A DNA stretch of 64,000 nt from Pinus tabuliformis (GCA_031772625.1 CM062810.1:454713731-454777730); one strand, 5' to 3'; counted from the first letter of the stretch, positions 35,532 through 47,229 are shown. Translations and numbers: made by a program. Notes: generated from the letters alone by a model not told the origin.

Positions 35532-36560
35532 TGTGTCAAGCAGGTAAGATAGTTATTAATATAGACCCTAATATAAGTTTACAGTTTAAATATAAAGAGT
35601 ATTATATATATTAGCATGGTTTTGATTTTAATATTAATTCTTTCCTTAGGTTATTTATATTCTATTAAATACTCTAATTATTAATTCTAGGTTGGATTTT
35701 AATATAATTTGAACCTAATGTTTGTTCCAATATAGTATAGTTTTCACTATTGTTTTATTTTAGATTTTAGGTTATATTAATATTAACTTATTTAGATATT
35801 AATATAGATCTGTGGTTTTTATTGATTCTATTACTATTACATATATTATGTTATATAGATTTTAAGTTTTATAAATATTATGTTTTACAATGATCAAGTC
35901 TTATAAAATATTAAGTTATATAGTCATTTAGTCATATATATTAATATTATGTTATTCAACCATATACATTAATATTAAGTTATTTGTCCCTTATAGTCAT
36001 TAAATTATATAGTCATTAAATTATATAGTCATTAGTTGTGTAGTCATAGATATTATATTAATATTAATATATATTTATTAGTTTGTATGTATTTAATTTA
36101 CATAGTTTTTAGGTTATACAAATATTATTTATGATATTAATATATATATTAGTTTTTAATTATTAATATAGGTTCTAGGCTTTATTAATATTAACTCTAA
36201 TATATATTAAGTTATATTGGCTTTAGGTTATATTATTATTAGGTTATATTATTATTAAGTTATATAGTAATCATCATTATTAAGTTATACTGTCATTAAG
36301 CTATATAATTATTAATGTTAATTAGTAATTATTTATTAGGTTTATGATATTAATATTAATATATTTATTAGTTTTTAACCTTTTTGATATATAAATATTA
36401 ACATTCATATTAGTTTAAATGATTAATTTAGATTTTAGTTTAAAGAATTTGGTCAAAAATATAAAGTAATCAATATCATAATAAAAATATTAAGTAAATA
36501 ATAATAATTTATAATAATTAAAATTAATTTTAGGTTTTATGATAATTCTTTCTGGCCGAC
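35511..36560 (+). other. AT-rich 3' region of Penelope-like element, possible intron
   Basis: The coding frame runs into CAG|GTAAGT at 35508-35516, a perfect plant 5' splice site, 15 bp before the stop. The following kilobase is extremely AT-rich with loose tandem motifs such as TTATATAGTCATTAAA (35925-36060) and TTATATTATTATTA (36220-36290), and it loses coding character. I could not identify a convincing acceptor, so it may equally be 3' UTR. Confidence 0.45.
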
Positions 36561-36642
36561 CTGTGCTTTGCTTTTAATTCTCATCCCTCATTAATATTTA
36601 TTCCCTCCATCTGGCTCTTCTTTTTATCATCTTTCTCTTTAC

Positions 36643-36722
36643 CCTGATGATGGATCCCATTTGGGATTTGAAACGTTGGTGTAAAAACTCGACTACTGTG
36701 GATTCTCCGATCAAAAATTCGA
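36643..36722 (+). ncRNA. Hammerhead-like ribozyme core at Penelope 3' end (candidate)
   Basis: The sequence CTGATGA (36644-36650) is followed by a seven-base-pair stem (GGATCCC with GGGATTT, loop ATTT), then GAAACG and a possible short stem III (ACG-TTGG-TGT) ending in A. CUGANGA, stem II and GAAA in this order are the catalytic core of hammerhead ribozymes, which are reported from Penelope-like elements. Weak points: one unpaired T after CTGATGA, two G-U pairs at the stem base, and no clear stem I. The same bases can be read as a peptide (YPDDGSHLGFETLV), an alternative explanation for conservation. Confidence 0.45.
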
Positions 36723-36734
36723 GAAGTGATATAT

Positions 36735-37006
36735 GTTGAAGAGAACCCTTAGTGCCTTTTTTTTTTTCTTTCTCAAAACACAGTAGTGTGGCAGTGATAT
36801 AAGAAATGGTGATGCTGATGCAAATGTTAGAAGAAAATAAAATGCATAAGGCTATGATATAAGAATTTTTTTTTCCAGCAGAAGTCTTGTTGTGGCATAA
36901 GATTTTTTTTTCCAGCAGAAGTCTTGCTGTGGCATAAGATTTTTTTTTATCAACAGAAGTTTTTTTTTAGCAGAGATATTTTTATAGAATTCATTCAATC
37001 ATTTCT
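36735..37006 (+). repeat. Leader tail with 37-39-bp tandem repeats
   Basis: From about 36862 to 36985 a unit of GA, T-run, CCAGCAGAAGTCTTG, TGTGGCATAA occurs two times in full and once in diverged form. The Gag start follows at 37007. Before the Penelope insertion this would have been continuous with 33783. Confidence 0.8.
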
Positions 37007-37900
37007 ATGGTCGGAATAGTTCTCACTGGCAAGGAGAACTATTCTGAATGGTCTCGGATGGTGAAACACACCCTCATCTACAATGAGCTGTGGAAAGGAG
37101 TGTGCGTCGGAGAAGAAGACAGAGACCTTGTGCAGCCCACATCAGACAAAGAACTCACCATTTGGGAAAACAAGAACAGCAAAGCCTATGCATTGATCGC
37201 AACATCTGTAAATGAGGAAGTAAGTCGTCATATTTCATCCTATTCCACTGCCTTTGAAGCTTTACAAAAGCTGAAAGAACTCTATGATACACATTCTACA
37301 CTTGAAGTTGTTCAGCTAATGATTAAACTCTTCACTCTTGAACTGAAAAATAATGATCCTCTTGCTCTTGCATCTGAAATAAAGTCTATAATGCATGATA
37401 TTAAATCCACTAAGGTTGAGCTGGATATCTCTCTTATTGCCTTTCTCAAAGCACTCTATCCTACCTACTCCAATTATCTTGAGTCTTTACAAGCAAATGG
37501 AAACCTTAAAGATATAACCTTTGACTCTCTTGTGAAAAAGTTTGCTGAAAGAGAGAAAGCCTTTGGAAAGAAAACAGTCCCTGAATCTTCTGAAGAGACT
37601 GTTTGCCTTGCTCATAAAGAAAAGCATCCTGCTCAAGATTCTACAAGAGGAAGAGGTGGACGAAGAGGAAGAGGAAGATACTTCAGAGGCAGGGGGGCAG
37701 ACATTCTCAAGCAGAAAAGGCAGATCTGCATTGCATTTGCTGCAAACGAAATGGATCACATGATGCTTCTACATGCAAGCTACCATGGGACAAGGTTGAG
37801 CAGAGAAGAAACCAGCAGAAAGGTAAAACTGATGACACAGACAAAGGTAAAGCACCTGAATCCGCTCACTATATTGAGGCACATTGTAACATGGGAGTAA
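37007..37900 (+). pseudogene. Copia Gag
   Basis: The start MVGIVLTGKENYSEWSRMVK at 37007 may be an internal Met, as in-frame residues precede it (IHSIIS). It has the copia Gag capsid pattern: WENKNSKAYALIATSVNEEV, AFEALQKLKELYD, VVQLMIKLFTLEL and LKALYPTYSNYLESL, then an RGRGGRRGRGRYFRGRG basic tail. Near 37690 a frameshift occurs: in the other frame the sequence reads HCICCKRNGSHDASTCKLPW, a zinc-knuckle-like motif, then connects to the protease frame. The listed frame after that point is therefore not native. Confidence 0.88.
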
Positions 37901-40900
37901 ATGAAGACTTGTTTAATGCTTCACTTGCTTCTTCGAAAAATGACTGGTTGCTTGATTCAGGAGCAACCTGTCATATGACTCATAGGAAAGAATTTTTTGA
38001 AGATTTCACTGACAATGTTGATGGAGCAGTATACTTTGCAGATCAGTCAAAAATCAAGCCATCAGGGCTTGGCACAATCAGGCTTAAACTGCCTGGTCTT
38101 CCAGATTTTCTTCTAGATCATGTTCTATATCTCCCACAGCTCAAGAGAAACTTGCTGTCCCTGGTCCACATCCGCCAACAAGGTCACTCCATTCATATGT
38201 TTGATGGAAAGCTTGAGGTAAGAAAGGCATCTGACCATTCACTTGTCATGAGGGGTATAGAAGAAGAAATACTTCTTAAACTGCAAGGAACCTCTGCTCA
38301 TGCACAACATTTTTCATATATTTCTCATCATGAAGAAGGTACACTTCCATCAAGTTTATTATGGCATGCTAGATTTAGACATTTAAACTATGATAGTCTC
38401 CGCTTGTTGAAGAAAAATGGTGTTGCTGGTTTGCCTACAATTCCTAGAAAACATAAACAATGTGATGCTTGCATTCTAGGAAAGCATATCAAATAGTCTT
38501 TTCATGATTCACATTCAAGACCACATAGGAAGCTTGAACTTATTCACTCAGATTTATGTGGTCCAATGCCTGTTCCTTCTGCAAATGGAAATAAATATAT
38601 CATGACATTTATTGATGATTACACCAGAATGTGTTGGGTTTACTTATTGAAGAACAAATCTGATGCTTTTCAAACATTCAAGAATTTTCATAAATGGATT
38701 GAAAATGATGCACAATCTCATATTGGGTCTATTCGCACTGATAATGGAAAAGAATATACATCAAATGAATTTGAACACTATCTTCGCCAACATGGGATTA
38801 AACATCAAACAACTGTACCTTATAATCCTCAACAGAATGGTGTAGCTGAAAGAATGAACAGAATAATTTTGAATATGGTACGATCCATGCTTTTCTTTAA
38901 AAATGTAAAGACAATGTTTTGGGCTGATGTTGTTCTATGTGTTGCATATATAAAGAATAGATGTCCATCTAGTGCTATAAGAAACAAGACTCCTTATGAA
39001 TTGTGGTATGGACATGTTCCTTCGGTAAAACATCTCAGGATATTTGGTTCCACCTGTTATGCTTTAATACCAAAGGTACATAGAAACAAACTTGTTGCTA
39101 GAGGTCGTAAGTGTATCTTCCTAGGGTATTCAAACACATCTAAAGCATACCGCCTTTATGATGAAGTAAATAAAAAGTTTGTTTTATCTAGAGATGTCAT
39201 TTTTCTTGAATCATCCAAATCTGACAGTGTTGTTGAGCGGCAACTTGATTGCTTGGATAGATTCACAAAACCAAAATCATTCCAAGAGTTTGATAATCAG
39301 ATTCCACATCTTTAAGGGGGGATTCCTATACTAGATCAACATGTGGAATCTCCTTCTGAAGAACAATCTCCCCTGCATGACACTCCAACAACGAATGATG
39401 CTTTAAGTGATGTAATTGATAGAATTGGGAGACTTAATCTTGATTCAGTCCCAACTCAGTCAACAGAACAGCCTGGACCATCTCAGAAAGGTCCCCCAAA
39501 GTGGCTGACAAAGACACTTGAAAGTGTTCATCCTGATGAAATCGGAAAAACAGGAACCAGAAATTCAAACTGACAAGATGGAGGTGATGTAGATAACTCT
39601 AATTCACTTGTTGATATGGATGTTACTTATGATTGTGAATTGAACTTGTCTACAGATTTTGAACCAACTTCCTTCAAAGAAGCTGCTTCTCATGATAAAT
39701 GGAAAGAAGCGATGCAGAAGGAGTATGATGCCCTCATAAAGAATGGCACTTGGAAGCTGGTTGATCCTCCATTTGGAACCAAACCAATTGGCTGCAAGTG
39801 GGTCTACAAGAACAAGTACAAAGCTGATGGGTCACTTGACAAGCACAAAGCTAGGCTTGTGGAAAAAGGTTTTGCACAGAAGGAAGGGGTCGATTATGAG
39901 GAAACTTTTGCTCCCACAGCAAAATGGGCCACCATCCGGACACTCTTTGCACTAGCTGCTCAGAACGGTTGGAAAGTCCATCAAATGGATGTAAAAACTG
40001 CATTCTTGAATGGAGATCTAAAAGAGAATGTTTTTATGTCCCAGCCTGAAGGATTTGCTGTGAAAGGACATGAACACAAAGTATGCAAACTTGTGAAGTC
40101 CTTGTATGGCCTCAAACAAGCACCACGAGCTTGGTATGGAAAACTAACTGAGCATCTTCTGAAACTCAACTTCAATCATTTTGATCTTGATGATGCAACT
40201 TTATTTGTCAATAAAGTTGGAAAAACAGTTGTATATCTTGTGGTATATGTAGATGATCTTTTAATGACAGGGAACAATGAAAGCTATATTGCATCCATAA
40301 AGAAAGAATTAGGAAAAAAATTTGAAATGACTGATTTGGGCTATGTTCATTACTATCTTGGCATTGAAGTAACCCAACACCCAAAGTCCAGATTTCTTTC
40401 TCAAAAGAAATACATTGGAGATTTGTTAAATAGATTTGGCATGACAGAGTGCAATCCCCTTTCTACTCCAATGGAACAAAACTTGAAGCTCACATCTATT
40501 GAAGGAAAGGAATTTGAGGATGCAACAAAGTATAGACAGCTTGTAGGAAGTCTCATCTACCTCACTACTACCAGACCATACATTTGATTTGATGTTGGAA
40601 TCCTCTCCAGGTTTATGCAAAAGCCTTGTGAGGGACATTGGTCTGCTGCAAAAAGAGTTCTAAGGTACTTGAATGGAACTCAAGACCTTGGAATCAAGTA
40701 TACACAGGTGGACGACTTCAACTTGATTGGATACTCTGATTCAGACTTCGATGGAGACAAAGAAACTGGGGTATCTACTTCAGGATATGCTATGAGTCTT
40801 GGATCAGGAGCTGTCTCCTGGAGATCACGCAAACAATTAGTACCAGCAGATTCCACAACAGAAGCAGAATATGTGGCAGCAGCTGAAGCAACGAAAGAAA

Positions 40901-41199
40901 TTGTGTGGCTCAGAAAAATTCTTGAAGATTTGCAGGTAAAACAAATACAATCAACTCCACTCATGATTGATAACACCTCTGAAATAAAGTTGGCCAAGAA
41001 CCCAAAGTTCCATGATCGTACTAAGCACATCAATACTAAATATCATCTGATCCGACATCATGTTGAGGCCAAAACAATCCATCTCCGTCATTGTTCCACG
41101 AAAGAGCAAATTGCAGACATCTTCACCAAAGCGCTTGGAAGAGAAAAGCTTGAAAGATTCAGAACGATGCTTGGACTCACCAACATCCCTTCAGATTAA
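37891..41199 (+). pseudogene. Copia Pol: protease, integrase, RT, RNase H
   Basis: One frame runs the whole length. Protease: WLLDSGATCHMTH (37947). Pre-integrase: LLWHARFRHLNYDSL, CDACILGKH. Integrase: IHSDLCGPM, SIRTDNGKEYTS, NGVAERMNR, with all three acidic residues present. [43 protein letters not shown], catalytic VVYVDDLLMTG (near 40250). RNase H: GYSDSDFDGD, TTEAEYVAA, KHINTKYHL. Stops interrupt at 38494 (TAG), 39313 (TAA), 39571 (TGA) and 40585 (TGA). The last lies between RT and RNase H, in RPYI-stop-FDVGILSRFM. A normal-length pol, otherwise well preserved. Confidence 0.93.
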
Positions 41200-41208
41200 G
41201 GGGGGGAA
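41197..41208 (+). other. Polypurine tract
   Basis: TAAGGGGGGGAA abuts the 3' LTR; its TAA is the pol stop codon. Confidence 0.9.
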
Positions 41209-41366
41209 TGTTGACACCTAATCCGAAACGGATGAGGTGAAGCTGGACAGTCATCTAGAAGATGAACTGATCCGTTTTGTGTATGTATAAATAATAGTTG
41301 GTTAATGAATAAAATCACCAGTTGTTTCTTGCGCTCATTAATTTCTGGAGTTAACCTGGCCTGACA
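41209..41366 (+). repeat. 3' LTR of copia element
   Basis: 158 bp, three substitutions from the 5' LTR by hand count, followed by the ATAAT target duplication at 41367-41371. Confidence 0.95.
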
Positions 41367-41533
41367 ATAATTTTATACCTTGGAGATCCAAAATTTCATA
41401 GATAGATCAGATAAAGTATCAATCTCCTACAAAGTGAAAAAGGTGTGTAGTTTTTTTTAATTTTGCATAAGTTTGGTTTGAAAAATTAGTTTGAAGGAAT
41501 GAAAAGGGCATATTTAATTATAATTATCTTTAA

Positions 41534-42875
41534 TTGATGCCTCTAAGAGAGAAAATGGAAACACCTAGTAAGAAACCTAAAATCTCTAGCATGACTCATC
41601 AAGAAGAGGAAGAAATGCAACATGATATCTCAAAATTACGAGACCAAGTGCAAAAAAATTCACTCTCACAAAAAGTAATAGAATCTAAGATGAATGGTTT
41701 AAAGAAGGAAATGGAAGCTAAGATGGATGGTGTGGAAGCTAAGATAGATGGTTTAAAAAAGGTGTGGAAGCTAAGATGGATGGTTTAAAGAAAGGTGTAG
41801 AAGCTAAGCTAAATGATGTGGAAGCTAAGATGACTGACGTGGAAGCTAATATGGATGGCATGGAAGCTAAGATGGATGGTTTGAAGAAAGGAGTGGAAGC
41901 TAAGATGTATGGTTTAGAAGAAAAACTTAAATGAAAGATGGAATATTGAAGACAAATTTGACAGTTTCTACAAGAAATGCTTACTAATGGTGAAAGGGTA
42001 GTAAAATAAAACTCATGATGAGAACAAGATAAATGTTAATCATGATTTCATAGACTCTAATGTTGGATCAAAGACCCACCATGTTCCAAAGATCGACATG
42101 AGGAAGTTTGATGGAAAGGATCCCGTAGCATGGATAGTACAGATGGAGCAGTATTTCGATCTCCATAATATGTAAAAGACACAAAAGGTACACATTACAA
42201 CTTCCTATTTGGAACCAAAACTATTTGTATGTTATTGATGGCTTTCTCTTGTAAACAAATTATCACTTGGGTAATTTTTATGGAATAAATGATAGCACAT
42301 TATGATGATATAAAAATCAACACCTTTTCTAGCCAATTGATAAATCTCAAACAAAAGGGTTCAATGATGGAGCACGTTGAAGACTTCCAAAAATTGAATA
42401 TAAGGGTAAAATATATTCCAGATGAGCATAGGATTGAAGTGTTCATAGGGGCTTTACAAGATAGCATCGAACATGAGGTTCACCTTTGGGAACCTGATTC
42501 ATTGGAGAAGGCATTCAGGTTGGCAAGAAAAATGAAAGAAAAATTATGGCAACAAGGAAGCCTACCACTCACAATTATAAATATGGAAGTGTTGTTTCCC
42601 CTAGCCTTCTACAACCTACAAGGCTGACACCGCAAAAATTGGAAGAAAAAAGAGGAAAAGGGATTTGTTACAGTTGTGATAAAAAATACACTAAATGTCA
42701 TAAGTGTGCTGAGAAGAAATTATTTTACATAAATAGTGAAGAGGGCGAAGAAAATGAACAAGAAACATCAAAAGAAGAGGATATACACGAGGAACAAACG
42801 CTAGAGAAAGAAGAAATGAATCTGACCATATCTTGTAATGCATTCACTGTTATAAAATGGGAAATTAGTGACTAG
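41534..42875 (+). pseudogene. Ty3/gypsy Gag fragment with repetitive coiled coil
   Basis: It opens with an acidic segment (HQEEEEMQHDISKLRDQ), then a tandem coiled coil at 41680-41930 built from units such as VEAKMDGLKKG. The capsid follows in pieces: KIDMRKFDGKDPVAWIVQME, YFDLHNM, DDIKINTFSSQLINLKQKGS, VEDFQKLNIRVKYIPDEHRI and FIGALQDSIEHEVHL, then after a frame change a knuckle-like CYSCDKKYTKCHKCAEKKLF and an acidic linker ending LTISCNAFTVIK. Frameshifts are present near 41790 and 42590 and stops in 41930-42300. No protease or RT follows, so the element is truncated after gag. Confidence 0.82.
41680..41935 (+). repeat. Coding tandem repeats in gag coiled coil
   Basis: Units of 15-21 bp, GAAGCTAAGATGGATGGT with GTTTAAAGAAAGGTGTG, recur about ten times. 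The period corresponds to short heptad-like peptide units and explains the local frameshifts as slippage. Confidence 0.85.
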
Positions 42876-42889
42876 ATGACTAAACAAGT

Positions 42890-45865
42890 TAGTCACCATA
42901 GCTTTTCTAAGTGAAATACTACAAAAAATGAGAAATGTTAGGAGACCCCACAAAAAACGACTAACATAAATGACCAATTTAGTCTCAAGTTAAAATATAT
43001 GACCAGCTAATAAGTAATACAACTGAAAATGCCTAACGTGAATGATTAATTTATTCTAGGAACAAAATCCTTGATATCCTAGTTCTTTTTTCATGTTGGC
43101 TTTACTAAATTTGATCTTTTTGTTGGTGGATTAATGGAATCCAAGTAACCCTTATCTACGACCCTCTATCTCTATCAAGATTATTAGGGTGTTTAATATT
43201 CTCAAGGACCTATTTTAGTTGGCATTTATTGTAATGGTCTTGTTTTTCCACAAGCTTAGTGCCCTCAAGTTCAACGCGATGATAACAAACCCTGAATGGT
43301 CATGAGTGACTTTCACAACATTCAGTTTCATTGTGTGCAATCTAGAGATTGTTGTTGCAAATTAAGAATGGATATTGATCATCAATAAATTATGACTAAT
43401 TTATATGAAAGTTATTTAATAGGAACCTTGAAATTGTTTGCGATTTTATTGCCTCTTGTTCGACCTATTTTGAGATTTATGGTAGATATTATTTCTTATT
43501 TAGAGATCCTCACATGTTAAGATCTTGGTTTACTATTAATACTAAGTAGACGTTGTCCTTTTCTTTTTTCAAGGAAAAACCAGGTAGGAAACCTAAAGGA
43601 TGATTTCCCACATTCATGGAAGACATCCCCAATAAACTCATTGACATAAAATAATACATCAAACATAGTGGGATTTAAACCAAGCACTTTCTAGCAGATA
43701 TCTGGCCAAATTCCCAATGAAATAAATACAACTAGTTAAACTTGCCCCTCCTCTTGACATATTTTTATTTATTTATCAAAATACTTGGTTAATTAAAAAG
43801 ATTATTATGTGCCCCACATCCAACTCTAATACTTATGAAATATCTTACCTTACTATCTCATTGTTCAAATATTAAGAAAAATACATATGAATCTTATTGA
43901 CATTTATCATTAAGCCAAATGTCCAAATTTTAAAATTCTATTTTAAATATCTATTCTATAACGTTACATTACTCCCATCGTCGTGATCCCAAAAATAAAA
44001 AATAAAACCATTTTCCCATATTTCATAAGAAACTCTCTTTCTATTTTGTATTATTGTATATTTCCTAGTGTGGATGGACCTAGGATTAGGATATATGAAC
44101 CACAGGGAAAATAGATGCATCCATATCAGAAATTGGAACGTGCTAAATGAGAAACAATGAGGCAAAATAAAACTTCGTACAAAAAAATCACATTGCATAC
44201 AAAACACATCAAATTTCATGGAATGAATGAAAAAATTAGAAAATGGAGGAAGAGCAAGAATAGAGACAGAGGCAGGAAAATTGAAGGAAATATCTTCTTG
44301 ATCAAAAACCAAAATCCATGCACTCTTCTGTCATTACAAATAATTTTACTTTGGCATATATTTAGGCACATGCACAGTCAACTTGAGTTCCAAGCATGTG
44401 ACATTGTAAAAATTACCATTGTACCTTATCTTTTTCTCCATGCACACAGGTTTTTCATATCAAAATTTTCACCATCATTGATCCTCATTGAAACTTTGAT
44501 GCAAAAGACAATCCTTCGATGAAAGATAAAATCCATATGTGTTATAAATTTCTTTATGGAAATTTACAATTAAAATAAATTAGATGAACTGATGAAGAGG
44601 AATGGTAATCAAATTTGTAAAATTTCTAATGAGAACAAGTGCCTTTTATTTGGTGAGCTCCTTCCACGCAAGTACTTGTATTGTGGGGCACGACATTGCT
44701 GGAATTGCAGGGGTCGAAGAATCTGAGAAGGGCATTATAGAAGGGATCTCACTGGAGATCAAGAAGAGTTTGGTGCTTAAGGCCTTACAAAAGGATTTGT
44801 TATCGACGTCCAGCTCTTACTAAGGTACTGGTGGTTTAATTTGGAAAGGAAAGGGCTTACTATTTATGTTTTAACTTTCTCATTTTTGGAAGCCAGAACC
44901 TTTCCCTTACATCCTCACTATTGGCCCATTATCTTAGATTGTCATAAGCATATACATATTTTTCTCCTTGTCTCCTTTTTAAATTGCTTTAGATTGGTTT
45001 TGAAGCATCATCCTCAGTCATGTTTTCCATCCTCTCTTCCAAAATATTCCATATCGCTATCATTTTCCTATTAGCTATATACATTCTATATTGATCATTT
45101 GTAACCAATTGGCACTTTTTCAAACATTCTTAATGTATCTTGTCCCAATTTTGTTCCTAACCTTCGGAACTACCTAGAAACAACTAATTATCCTATACGT
45201 TAGAGGAAGTGGATAGGCTTTTTCACCATATCCTGCCTTGTAAAATTTTTGGGATTAGATGTTGCAATAGATGGTGGACATGTCTAGGTTGTTGTTGCAA
45301 TGGATGATAGTTTGGCTGCATCGATTCTATGGGTGGTTAGGGTTGTGCACTTTTTTTGATGACCCTTGCGACAAGAATCCACCTATTTCCATTCACGACA
45401 ATTTTCAAATTGGTTAGATATTAATTACATGAGGTTGGTTCTTATTCTACAAGGAAAAATTTATGGGGCCTATACTAGTATTGAGATTCTCGACAAAGTC
45501 TTAGTGATTGGTTTCTACTTTTTGATGCCACTCTGCAGATACCTTGGTTGGAATACCAGACATTCCATTCTTCTTTCATTAAATTTCCAATTCAAGATTT
45601 GGAATGACGATGGGGTGACTTCTAAGATCTAACTACCATGGACATCTCTCTGTATAAATTTGTCATTTCACGTGACTAAGGATACTTCAGTTTGCTTTAT
45701 GAGGCCTTGTTTATGATTTTCTCACCTAACTCTACTACTTTCCTTTTCTCCCTTGGTTTTCTTTGTTTCATTATCCTACTTCCCCTTAACAGTTGATATT
45801 TTTCTTACTTTCCATGCCACTTTGAGCTGGACCTATCGTTTCAATTTTCATTCCCCACTACCCCT
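42890..45865. other. No recognised gene
   Basis: Several 60-120-codon frames exist, for example 43956-44312 (minus) and 44157-44522 (plus), but they overlap each other, are low in complexity and match no family pattern. The last part, from about 45380, may be the 5' UTR of the LINE that follows. Confidence 0.45.
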
Positions 45866-45871
45866 AAGCCT

Positions 45872-47229
45872 ATGGACCTGCCAGACCTATATAAATCCAA
45901 AACATTGGAGCATGAGGAATTTATACGTGCCATCCTTACTATTGAATCAACACACCAACATGGATCCATATTGAAAACCCACACGACACATAATGATCCA
46001 CTTCACATTCCCCCTCCCAACATCCATTTGTCATTTTCAGCCCATGCAACTTCTCTCCATCCTAACGAGAATAATACCCATGTTCATTTTCCTGATGCAG
46101 ACGATCCACTTTTGCAACATGAAACTCATCCACACCCTGAATTGCATCACGCTCCTCCTTTGGCAGCTAAGGAAAATCATCGAAGCAGGGAGATTGGGAC
46201 TTCTCCTTAGATGAAGCTTCTAAGTATGATGCCCTTCTGGATCAAGTGATTAGCCTGCAAAAATGTGCGTTGCTGGGACATTGGTATTTCTCAGACTTTT
46301 AGCAAGAGAATATGCAGGAATGGACATCTCCTCATTGGGAAGAACTTCTTGGCTACACTCCTACCGTAAGTCGGCTTATGAACTCATGGTATAGTTTCCA
46401 CTTCCTGCATCAGGAGGATTTGGAGAAAATTCACAAAATACCATGGGTTCAACGATGAAATTTCCTTTCTCTCCACCCATGGTATATTGGTCTCAATCCT
46501 CTCCAGGACACTTTTAGAAACAAAATGATCTGGGTGAAGTTGTCTGGGCTTCCCATTGAATGCTGGACCAGAAGGGTTTTGACAGACATTAGAAATTTTA
46601 TTGGAAGGTTTATCTACATTGATCCAAAGTGTTTAGGTGCTCGGGGAAAAAGAGTCACTTGGATCATGGTAGAATTAGACTTCCCCCTACACATATATTT
46701 GGCCTGCGAGTAGATCCACATCTATTAGAGGTTGGATTACTGGGGAGCATTCCATTTCATTGTCTCATGTACCACCAAATCGAACGTCTCATGGCCCATT
46801 GTCCTTGATGATTCATAGAACAGAGGCTGATGGTGGGCATGCTTGTGGAAGGTTGGTGTTGGTCGGGAGGCTAACGATCAATGCACTCTTGGAAATGGTG
46901 GAGCTAGTCAAAATTTTTAGATACATTAATCTACTCTTTCAGGTACCTCTCCTAGTGCTAATCATTTATCCCCTGATAAACACATGAATGGGTACCCAAT
47001 GTCCTTCTCTCTCGTCACCTTACCCTCCTCCCCTCGATCCTCATTAATTGATACGAAAAACATGTGTCTACCTGAGAGAGTGGTATCTTCCCTGCCACTA
47101 GAACCTTCCCTCTTTCCCCATCACTCCTCTCCTCCAACTTTTCCAAGCTCCATATAATCTTCTCTACCTGTATCAAGGATGCCCCCTACGTATCTAGTCC
47201 TTTCTAATCATCTTACAATTCTATGTAAT
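45872..47229 (+). pseudogene. LINE ORF1 (DUF4283-type), left part of split LINE
   Basis: Plus-strand reading starts MDLPDLYKSKTLEHEEFIRA at 45872. It then shows the plant LINE ORF1 DUF4283 domain in frame-shifted form: LDQVISLQKCALLGHWYF (about 46240), SFHFLHQEDLEKIHKIPW, and MIWVKLSGLPIECWTR, VLTDIRNFIGRFIYIDPKCL, VTWIMVELDF (46525-46690). ORF1 proteins of this type bind the LINE RNA. A Pro/Ser-rich segment follows to 47200. Stops occur at about 46208, 46303, 46458 and 46711. The element continues at 55029. Confidence 0.78.

Larger units (their letters stand above)
33796..36722 (+). mobile_element. Penelope-like retroelement (Dryad-like), 5'-truncated
   Basis: This 2.9-kb insert lies in the leader of the copia element. 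The exact 12-bp repeat GAAGTGATATAT occurs at 33784-33795 and 36723-36734 and is best read as its target duplication. It encodes a Penelope-type RT joined to a C-terminal GIY-YIG endonuclease, followed by a long AT-rich region and a conserved 3' end with a hammerhead-like core. The RT begins at the block EQEAFRSLRNNDNIVVLKAD, so the upstream part normally present in full-length elements is missing. A 22-bp inverted repeat (one mismatch) links 33822-33843 with 36705-36726. Endonuclease-bearing Penelope elements in plants are known to me only from conifers. Confidence 0.88.
32453..41366 (+). mobile_element. Ty1/copia retrotransposon with 158-bp LTRs, host to a Penelope-like element
   Basis: It is an 8914-bp element with short LTRs (32453-32610, 41209-41366) that differ at three positions by hand count. 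It has a perfect 5-bp target duplication ATAAT (32448-32452, 41367-41371), a tRNA-Met primer site and a polypurine tract. Removing the nested 33796-36722 element and one 12-bp duplication leaves about 5.97 kb, normal for copia. The leader between primer site and gag is long (about 1.46 kb without the nested element). Gag and pol are related by a frameshift and pol has four in-frame stops. Confidence 0.95.

Noticed and set aside
36643..36690. A C-terminal exon encoding YPDDGSHLGFETLV
   Set aside because: An in-frame TAA lies upstream and no AG acceptor was found between; kept only as an alternative to the ribozyme reading.
42866..42905. GTGACTA...TAGTCAC as terminal repeats of a small DNA transposon
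   Set aside because: Arms are only seven bases, no target duplication and no partner copy were seen.
43956..44522. Frames of 118 and 121 codons on opposite strands
   Set aside because: They overlap, have biased composition and no recognisable motif.
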